DNA of 23,700 nt from CAWVWD01 sp965662365. GTDB lineage: Bacteria > Bacteroidota > Bacteroidia > Chitinophagales > Saprospiraceae. Below are positions 7,457 to 13,759 of this stretch, one piece after another. The stretch lies in the NCBI GenBank assembly GCA_965662365.1, contig CBFIHR010000070.1:1-23700 (forward strand), in the 5' to 3' direction. The position numbers were made by a program, and so were the translations under genes. The notes below the pieces were generated by a model, which ran no database searches, was not told where the DNA came from, and was given only the letters and a program-made list of their open reading frames with translations. Each line of letters starts with the position of its first letter. The first letter of the stretch is position 1.

Positions 7457-7500
7457 CCACAAAGTTTCACAGGGTAATTTTTCTCTGTGAAACTTTGTGG
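7457..7500. promoter_or_regulatory. Perfect 16-bp stem-loop downstream of the CBM lipoprotein gene
   Basis: CCACAAAGTTTCACAG (7457-7472) pairs perfectly with CTGTGAAACTTTGTGG (7485-7500) around a 12-nt loop. On the leftward transcript it forms 22 nt after the stop codon at 7523 and is followed by AAAAAACC, not a U-tract, so it is more likely an mRNA-stabilising or processing stem than an intrinsic terminator. In the plus direction the same stem is preceded by T6. Confidence 0.75.
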
Positions 7501-7522
7501 GGTAGGTAAATTTCTAAACCAA

Positions 7523-8356
7523 TTAAAACTCCCGAACAGAAATATTATCTACAGCAATGCCGTCTGTACCTAAGTCTAATCCTCCACTTCTAATTACCAA
7601 ATAGACTGTTTCATCATTTGGAAATGAAAAAGTACCATCTCCACCGCCATTACTACAAGAAATTGTCGTCAAAGGAGCATCGAAAGGGTCTGCACCGCAA
7701 CCGTCCCAAGTATTTAAGCCTAATCGGATACCACCATCAGTATAATCTTGACCATCGACAGGTGCAGCTGTACCAACATAAACTTCAAACCAACAGTCCG
7801 TCATGCCACTACCGGCAACGTCCATTTGTACTTGATACGTTGTATTCGCAACGACGTCCATGGTTTGGTAAATACCAACTTGTCCCCAGCCTCCGCCAGT
7901 CCAAACGGCTTGACCATTTTGAAAATTAACATCAGCACCGCCTGAAATTGGTAAGATTGTCCAAGCAGAATTATCGTCAAACGTGCCGTTTTCGACTAAG
8001 TTTGGCCCGATAATATCTTCGGCAATCGAAATAGTTTGCGTTGATTCTGCTGTTCCCCCTTCTGTGAAAATTTTAAATCTTACTTCATAATCACCGGCTA
8101 AAGGAAATAATTTCTGAACTGTTGAGCCTTCGGCTGCTGTATTATCACCAAAGTTCCAGTGTGCGAACCAAGCATCAACATTTGAAGTTGCCGTAAATGT
8201 TATTCTATTGGCATTATTAGGGTCAATAGAATATGTGAACTGAGCGTCTTCTGTTGTCGGTGCATCGGGTGTCACAGGCTCGTCATTATTGCACGACATC
8301 ATTGTTATAAAAAAAGCACAAGTCAAAAGACGAATAGAATATTTTATAGTCTGCAT
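7523..8356 (-). CDS. PKD plus CBM4/9-like lipoprotein, candidate surface glycan-binding protein
   Basis: 277 aa. The signal peptide ends FITMMSC with Cys22 as lipid anchor, followed by NNDEP and a Pro/Thr/Asp linker. Residues about 38-112 are a PKD domain (AHWNFGDNTAAEGSTV, LFPLAGDYEVRFKIF). Residues about 118-277 look like a CBM4/9-type galactose-binding fold: it opens with NLVENGTFDDNSAWT, continues GIYQTMDVVANTTYQVQMDV and ends VIRSGGLDLGTDGIAVDNIS. No catalytic residues are apparent. It is the first gene after susD, the usual position of an SGBP (SusE/SusF-like role), so it probably holds glucan chains at the cell surface for SusCD and the GH16. The ligand is inferred. The CBM call is by motif only. 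Confidence 0.9.
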   Translation of the reverse strand: MQTIKYSIRLLTCAFFITMMSCNNDEPVTPDAPTTEDAQFTYSIDPNNANRITFTATSNVDAWFAHWNFGDNTAAEGSTVQKLFPLAGDYEVRFKIFTEGGTAESTQTISIAEDIIGPNLVENGTFDDNSAWTILPISGGADVNFQNGQAVWTGGGWGQVGIYQTMDVVANTTYQVQMDVAGSGMTDCWFEVYVGTAAPVDGQDYTDGGIRLGLNTWDGCGADPFDAPLTTISCSNGGGDGTFSFPNDETVYLVIRSGGLDLGTDGIAVDNISVREF

Positions 8357-8388
8357 AATTTATTTTTTAATGATTAGTGATTAATAAT

Positions 8389-8449
8389 TAGTGATTAGTC
8401 AATCAGTTAATTGAAAACTATATATTGAGTAACTGATTGCTAATCACTA
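8389..8449 (-). promoter_or_regulatory. Long inverted repeat 3' of susD (20-21 bp arms)
   Basis: The left arm 8389-8409 (TAGTGATTAG then TCAATCAGTTA) pairs with the right arm 8430-8449 (TAACTGATTG then CTAATCACTA) with one unpaired base and a 20-nt loop. It starts 5 nt after the susD stop codon. TTAGTGATTA is also repeated directly at 8374 and 8388. There is no good U-tract, so transcript stabilisation or partial attenuation between susCD and the downstream enzyme genes is the likely role (inference). Confidence 0.75.
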
Positions 8450-8454
8450 CAATC

Positions 8455-10236
8455 TTAGTAACCAGGATTTTCTACTAATCTGTTGTTATTATTAATTCTA
8501 TCTTGACCAATAGGTAAATAATAATGTTGTGGATAGAATTTCATCGGTAAAGCCTCTGCCTGAATGACTTCATACGTAAATGTTTCATTCCCAATATTAT
8601 CAAGATGACGCAAGGAACGAATACCTTGAATTTGAACACTCAAGTCAACTTCTGCCGTTCTCCATCTTTTGACATCCCACCATCTTTGGTCTTCAAATGC
8701 CATTTCGATTTTTCTTTCATTTCTAATTCTATCCCTCAACGCATCGCCTGAATAAGGCTCTAAACGCAAGTTTTGTGTTAAACCTGCTCTCGTTCTTATC
8801 GGCTCAATGTGATTTCTTGCCGTTCCATCTAAACCTAATTCGACAGCGGCTTCAGCAGCATTCAAGTAGATTTCACCTAAACGAAAAATAATACAATCTT
8901 GCCCAGAATAATACTGTTGAATCAATAGCGGAGCAGAACCATCATTTAGATATTTTCTAACATAAGCACCAGTTTTGGTCGCATCTGGATGAATGCCCAT
9001 ACCATCTTTCCCGATTCCTGTGCCTGTGTTTGTGTCCATTACGCCATCTCTTTCGGTTGCATACCAAGTTTCGATACCCGAACCTTGAAACAAATCATTA
9101 TTTGTAAGTAATGTTCCTTTGAATCGAGGATCACGACCTTCAAAAGGGTTGTTAGGGTCGTATCCTGAGCCACTTTCGGCTGGCAATAATCCTGTATTTA
9201 GCATTTCGTAGCTGTCCATCAATTGCTTAGACGGCGACATACTTGACCCCCAGTCAACTCTATAACTATAAGGTGTATTTCTCAAATCGTAAGAGTGACC
9301 TTTCTCGAAAGGCAGCCAAACTTTCATGAAGATTGTTTCATCTTCTGTCTCATCTATGAATAATCGGTAGTAGTTTTCAGCAGGATCAGCGTAATTATTA
9401 AATAAGGTAAATCCACCATTATTAATAATTGCTTCAGAAGCATCTAAAGAGATTTGATAGTAGTTGTTTGCATCACCGGACGGAATACCGACAAGCCCAT
9501 TTAATTGTACTGTTCCATATTTAGCAATACTTCCTGCATACAAAGCGGCTCTTGATTCTAATGCTTTTGCGGCCCATTTGCCAGCTCTACCTTTTTCTCC
9601 ATTCCAACGATCTGGTAACAAGTCAAATGCTCGTTGTGCATCTGCCAAAACTTGATCGTACACTTCCTTTTCTGTATTTCTAACTGGAAAATATTCTTCA
9701 TCTGGCGTATTGTCAGGATCTTGTGGCTCTAAAATAATCGGAACACCACCGTATCTTTTAGCCATTTCGAAATAAGAAAAAGCTCTCATAAAGTACAACT
9801 CGCCTAATCTGTTATTTTTTTCTGTTTCAGATAATACATCACTGCCAACAATTTCAACATTTTCAAGAGAATAATTAATTTTCCAAATATTAAAATATCC
9901 CCACCAATCCATTGGCCAATAGTTGTTGATTGTTCCCCAGTTTCCTGGTCTGATAGTATTATTTGCAGGTGTCCAAGAGTACGTACTCATCGCTAAATCA
10001 GAAAGTGCATCTCGATGTGCTCCCCAACCTGCACCACCTCCAAAATCTTGAAGATAATCCCAAGGCATGTTATCATATATTTTGAAAATATACGCATCCA
10101 TTAGGTTTTTGTCCCTCCACACATCACTTTCTGTGATTCTATCTAAAGGCGGTTCAAATAAAAAATCGTCTTGACATGAAGTCGTTATAAAAAATAGTAA
10201 CGTAAAAATTATAATAGATTTTTTCATTGTTATCAT
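8455..10236 (-). CDS. susD: SusD/RagB-family outer-membrane glycan-binding lipoprotein
   Basis: 593 aa, within the family's upper range. The signal MKKSIIIFTLLFFITTSC has its acylated Cys at residue 21 when counted from the 10236 ATG; the Met at 10227 is an equally good start. SusD features include the N-terminal FLFEPPLDRITESDVW, the TPR-containing stretch GELYFMRAFSYFEMAKRYGG (about 150-170), GGVPIILEPQDPD, and the C-terminal IRTRAGLTQ, RNERKIEMAFEDQRWWDVKR and YYLPIGQDRINNN blocks. It acts as the lid over the SusC barrel and binds oligosaccharide. It follows susC after only 4 bp, so the two are translationally coupled. The substrate, probably beta-glucan, is inferred from the GH16, GH30 and GH5 genes downstream. 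The symbol denotes the family, not the starch system. Confidence 0.97.
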   Translation of the reverse strand: MITMKKSIIIFTLLFFITTSCQDDFLFEPPLDRITESDVWRDKNLMDAYIFKIYDNMPWDYLQDFGGGAGWGAHRDALSDLAMSTYSWTPANNTIRPGNWGTINNYWPMDWWGYFNIWKINYSLENVEIVGSDVLSETEKNNRLGELYFMRAFSYFEMAKRYGGVPIILEPQDPDNTPDEEYFPVRNTEKEVYDQVLADAQRAFDLLPDRWNGEKGRAGKWAAKALESRAALYAGSIAKYGTVQLNGLVGIPSGDANNYYQISLDASEAIINNGGFTLFNNYADPAENYYRLFIDETEDETIFMKVWLPFEKGHSYDLRNTPYSYRVDWGSSMSPSKQLMDSYEMLNTGLLPAESGSGYDPNNPFEGRDPRFKGTLLTNNDLFQGSGIETWYATERDGVMDTNTGTGIGKDGMGIHPDATKTGAYVRKYLNDGSAPLLIQQYYSGQDCIIFRLGEIYLNAAEAAVELGLDGTARNHIEPIRTRAGLTQNLRLEPYSGDALRDRIRNERKIEMAFEDQRWWDVKRWRTAEVDLSVQIQGIRSLRHLDNIGNETFTYEVIQAEALPMKFYPQHYYLPIGQDRINNNNRLVENPGY

Positions 10237-10240
10237 TAGT

Positions 10241-13200
10241 TTATAGTGTTAGGTTAATACCAAAAGTATAAGACTTATTTTGAGGATAATACCATCCAGT
10301 GTCGGATTGCATTTGAGGATCAAATTCTTCTTCAAAGGTCTTTAATACTAAAATATTAAATCCAGTTGCGAAGATTTGTGCATCTTTAAAAATACCCTCA
10401 CCATTTCCGATTTGAGGTAATGTATAGCTAAGGTTCACATTTCTAACTCTAAGGTGTGTACCGTTTCTCATCCAGAAATCAGAGTATCTGTAGTTGTTAT
10501 CATTAAAACCACCATCTGTAATTCTTGGAAATCTCGCATCGGTATTTTCGGGCGTCCAATAATCCATTTGATAAGTGTATCCGTTGAAGCCATTCCGTAG
10601 CGGACTTTGTGCCTCGCCACCCAAATACAAATCGTATCCTGTCGCACCAGTTAATAAAACAGATAAACTGAAATTCTTATAAGTCGCCGATAGATTTAAA
10701 GATAAGTTGATGAAAGGTTTATCACCGTTTCCGAACACTTTTTGATCTCTTACGTCGATGATGCCATCTTCATTCAAATCAACATATCTAACATCACCTG
10801 GCTGAATAGAAGCGTTACCATTATTATCTTGAATCGCATGACCTTCGATTTCTTCAAAAGATTGGAATAACCCATCTGAAATATAACCTCTTCGTAAACC
10901 GGTAAAGTTACCTGTAAGCGTAAGGTTTTGTCTCATGAAGTCATCTGTAATGACCGCTTCATCAATAAACTCGGCTGTTTCTCTTGAATAGGAAAAGTTG
11001 GCAATCGCCCCAAACTCCCAATCTTGATTCAATACTTTGTTATAATTTAATGATAATTCGAAACCTTCATTTGAATACTCATGGAAGTTCTGTGCTGCTA
11101 ATCCAACACCTAAAGTACTCGGGACACTTCCTGAAGGAAATGCTAAAACGCCTTCTTTGTATCTCTTGAAATAATCGAATGATAATGTAATATCATTACT
11201 AAATAATTTCATATCAAAACCAACATCATACGTTGTGATTGTTTCCCAAGTCAAATCTCTATTCGCTAATGAGGTATTATCAATCGTTGGAATTGCTGTT
11301 TGATTAATCGCAAAAAAGCCGTTGTACGTAAAACCAGACAACCATTGAAACGCTGCTGTTCCGTCATTTCCTGCCGTTCCGATTGAACCTCTTAACTTAA
11401 ACTCAGGAATTACATCGCTCAAACTGCTCCAGAAATCTTCCTCTGATAATCGCCAACCTGCCGAAACTGACGGAAAAAATCCCCATCTGTTTTCAGGTGC
11501 AAATCTTGAAGAACCATCATATCTAAATGAAGATTGTAAAAAGTATTTTGCTTTGTAATCATAACTAAAACGACCAACTAAGCCCAAACGGTTTTCTCTA
11601 AATTCTCCACCGTTAGCATCTCTATTTTCATTCGACCCAGCAAACAGTTGATCAATCAAATCAGATTGAAAATCTTGTCTCCTTCCAAGAAAGTTTTCAC
11701 CTTGCACTCTTTGCAGTTCTCCTAATAATAAACCAGAAACGCTGTGGTCACCGAAGTATCTATCGTAGTTGATATGCTGCTGCAATACATAGTGATTGCT
11801 ATAATTCATGCTTTGTGTCAATACCGTTTCGCTGAACGAACCTTCAGGGCTTGCTACAAACTCGTCATATTCTCCTGTCAATCTATTTAACGTATATAAT
11901 TCGTAGCTTTTTCCCCATGTTTTGCTGTAAAAGAAGTTGTTTACCAATGAACCATAAGACTTAATACTCAATCCTTTTACCTGTTCTACGTCCCATTCTA
12001 AAGACAATTTTGCATCAATATTATTATTTCTTGCACGATAATATCCGGCGTTAAAATCCTTAATTCCTTCTAAAACATGATTCGGACTAAAACTTGGACG
12101 AGTAGGCGTTCCATCAGGGTAATAGGCTAAATTCGTTGGCAAAGCTCTGCTCAATTCTCTAAAAATATCGTAAGCAGAATAACCTGGTGCTTCGTTTACC
12201 CTTCTACGACCTGCCAGGTTGACTTGCAATCTCAAATTATCCGTAATATCTGCATTGATATTTGTTCTTAAATTGTATTGTTGATAACTCAACACATCTG
12301 CGGTATAATTAGAACCTTGGTCTAAAAATCCACCCGAAACAAAGTATTTTACTTTGTCAGTTCCACCCGATAGGTTTAAATTATGGCGTTGTTGAAATCC
12401 CCAATCTTTAAACATCAATGCTTTCCAATTTTCGTTCGGATAATTAATAGGATCTTCACCTGATTCAAACAAGGCAATTTGTTCTGGCGTATAAAAAGGC
12501 GTCAGTCCCGCATTGATTAATCCTTCGTTCAATACCGTTGCGTATTGTATCGAATTCAAAAAATCTGGATAAGCCGTAAAAGCTGTATTTGTAAATTGAT
12601 TGCTATAATTCAACTCGGGCTTACTCAAACCACCTTTTCGTGTCGTCACCAAGACAACGCCATTTCCACCTTGAACACCATATACAGAAGCTGCCGCCGC
12701 ATCTTTTAGTATAGAAATACTCTCAATCTCATTTGGATCAAGGTCATCAATATTGCCCGGCGAGCCATCTACAATTACCAACGCATTACCAAAATTTCTG
12801 ATTTCAAATGAAGAGCCACTAAACCCAGGTTCTCCGCTTCCTTGTCTGACGAATAAGCCGGAAGCCAGTCCCTCTAATCCATTACTTACGTTTGGTGTTG
12901 GTAATTTTTTTAAAGTTTTATTATCTACCGTAGAAATCGCAGAAGTCAATTTTACCTTAGATTGTTTACCATAGCCAACCACTACAACTTCGTCAAGTAA
13001 TTGCCCCGAAGTCATCATAACATTAATCACCCTTTTTTCACCTACTGCGATTATTTGAGAACTATAACCAGTGTAAGAAAATTGGAGCGAATCCGAATTA
13101 TCACCAACTTTAATGGTATATTTTCCGTTCAGATCCGTTGTGACGCCGGTAGTTGTACCAAAGATAACAACGTTAGTTCCTATAAGAGGCTCGTTGGTCT

Positions 13201-13291
13201 CCGCATCTGTTACAGTACCGCTTATCTCTATCTGCGCACTCAGCTGTGAACCGATGAAGAGAAATAAAAGAAGTATTTTTAGTCTAAGCAT
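10241..13291 (-). CDS. susC: SusC/RagA-family TonB-dependent outer-membrane transporter
   Basis: 1016 aa, normal for the family. The signal peptide ends QLSAQ (about residue 20). Residues about 22-97 are the carboxypeptidase-regulatory-like domain (ISGTVTDAETNEPLIGTNVV). A TonB-box-like DEVVVVGYGKQ follows at about 100-110, then the plug domain (ALVIVDGSPGNIDDLDPNEI, ILKDAAAASVYGVQGGNGVV). From about 230 to 1016 it is a 22-strand-type barrel with the terminal aromatic-rich strand KSYTFGINLTL. It imports oligosaccharides in a TonB-dependent way as the partner of SusD. It is the first gene of the leftward PUL operon and diverges from the regulator. No anti-sigma-interacting STN domain is present at the N-terminus, which agrees with control by the propeller regulator rather than an ECF sigma pair. 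The start at 13291 (ATG) gives a good signal peptide. Confidence 0.97.
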   Translation of the reverse strand: MLRLKILLLFLFIGSQLSAQIEISGTVTDAETNEPLIGTNVVIFGTTTGVTTDLNGKYTIKVGDNSDSLQFSYTGYSSQIIAVGEKRVINVMMTSGQLLDEVVVVGYGKQSKVKLTSAISTVDNKTLKKLPTPNVSNGLEGLASGLFVRQGSGEPGFSGSSFEIRNFGNALVIVDGSPGNIDDLDPNEIESISILKDAAAASVYGVQGGNGVVLVTTRKGGLSKPELNYSNQFTNTAFTAYPDFLNSIQYATVLNEGLINAGLTPFYTPEQIALFESGEDPINYPNENWKALMFKDWGFQQRHNLNLSGGTDKVKYFVSGGFLDQGSNYTADVLSYQQYNLRTNINADITDNLRLQVNLAGRRRVNEAPGYSAYDIFRELSRALPTNLAYYPDGTPTRPSFSPNHVLEGIKDFNAGYYRARNNNIDAKLSLEWDVEQVKGLSIKSYGSLVNNFFYSKTWGKSYELYTLNRLTGEYDEFVASPEGSFSETVLTQSMNYSNHYVLQQHINYDRYFGDHSVSGLLLGELQRVQGENFLGRRQDFQSDLIDQLFAGSNENRDANGGEFRENRLGLVGRFSYDYKAKYFLQSSFRYDGSSRFAPENRWGFFPSVSAGWRLSEEDFWSSLSDVIPEFKLRGSIGTAGNDGTAAFQWLSGFTYNGFFAINQTAIPTIDNTSLANRDLTWETITTYDVGFDMKLFSNDITLSFDYFKRYKEGVLAFPSGSVPSTLGVGLAAQNFHEYSNEGFELSLNYNKVLNQDWEFGAIANFSYSRETAEFIDEAVITDDFMRQNLTLTGNFTGLRRGYISDGLFQSFEEIEGHAIQDNNGNASIQPGDVRYVDLNEDGIIDVRDQKVFGNGDKPFINLSLNLSATYKNFSLSVLLTGATGYDLYLGGEAQSPLRNGFNGYTYQMDYWTPENTDARFPRITDGGFNDNNYRYSDFWMRNGTHLRVRNVNLSYTLPQIGNGEGIFKDAQIFATGFNILVLKTFEEEFDPQMQSDTGWYYPQNKSYTFGINLTL

Positions 13292-13384
13292 AATTTTTTA
13301 AGTTTCATTTAATTGGTTAATTATTTTTGATCGACACTTTTATTGTTGAGATAATATATTTGGTTTTTAATCCAAGATTCCGAA

Positions 13385-13392
13385 CAAAAGTA
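13385..13392 (-). promoter_or_regulatory. Putative -7 element of the susC promoter
   Basis: TACTTTTG on the minus strand matches the Bacteroidota -7 consensus TAnnTTTG and would give a leader of roughly 85-90 nt before the susC ATG. No TTTG at -33 is seen at the expected distance, which suits an activator-dependent promoter. Confidence 0.5.
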
Positions 13393-13422
13393 GGTCTATT
13401 GATATTAGAATAAAATTTTATC

Positions 13423-13486
13423 ACCACAACAAGAAACAAACAGATGTTTAAAAGCCGAATATTTACCACAACATTACCACAACATT
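13423..13486. promoter_or_regulatory. Candidate operator: three ACCACAAC repeats
   Basis: ACCACAAC occurs at 13423-13430, 13465-13472 and 13476-13483; the last two extend to a perfect 11-bp tandem ACCACAACATT. Spacings of 42 and 11 bp are about four turns and one turn of the helix. The 13423 copy lies about 35-40 bp upstream of the susC -7 element, a normal position for an activator. Binding by the adjacent LuxR-type regulator is inferred. Confidence 0.5.
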
Positions 13487-13500
13487 ATAAGAAAGATGAT

Positions 13501-13508
13501 TATTTTTG
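13501..13508 (+). promoter_or_regulatory. Putative -7 element of the regulator promoter
   Basis: TATTTTTG fits TAnnTTTG and lies 14 bp after the ACCACAACATT tandem. It would leave a leader of about 245 nt before the TTG start, which is long, so the assignment is tentative. Confidence 0.35.
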
Positions 13509-13759
13509 TACCTTTAGATGGTAAAGGGTCGGTTTTTAGGTTCTAACTTCGTGAATAAGTTTTTTATAAAAAAATAGATTAGTTTTAAGAAATTAGTTGC
13601 ACGATCACTTTAGCATGACGATTATAGGGCGGTACAGAAAACTGTTTTTTCTAATCCGTAATTTTCTTTTGATTCACCAAGGGACTAAATAGATTAGATG
13701 AGTTCTAGTCGTAAGGATACAATTAATAAAAAAATATCACCATTTTAATAACCATATAT

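Larger units (their letters stand above)
7171..7522. other. 352-bp spacer between GH16 and the CBM lipoprotein gene
   Basis: This spacer holds the five-copy 41-bp array and the 16-bp stem-loop listed separately. The remaining 60 bp before the GH16 start (7171-7230) is AT-rich with no exact TAnnTTTG element. Open frames crossing the array on both strands reflect the lack of stop codons in the repeat unit and are not genes. Confidence 0.7.
13292..13759. promoter_or_regulatory. Divergent susC/regulator promoter region
   Basis: 468 bp without a gene, very AT-rich. It contains a TAnnTTTG match for susC on the minus strand, one for the regulator on the plus strand, and three copies of ACCACAAC. 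A further TATATTTG at 13755-13762 overlaps the regulator's TTG start. The stretch 13510-13750 shows no clear structure beyond AT-rich sequence and would be the long leader of the regulator if the promoter at 13501 is used. Confidence 0.7.

Noticed and set aside
7209..7509. Overlapping open frames of 72-93 codons on both strands over the 41-bp repeats
   Set aside because: They exist because the repeat unit has no stops in most frames and its length is not a multiple of three; the peptides are the same low-complexity string in shifted frames.
12753..13301. Plus-strand frames over the susC start region
   Set aside because: They are antisense shadows of the SusC N-terminal and plug domains with no signal or domain of their own.
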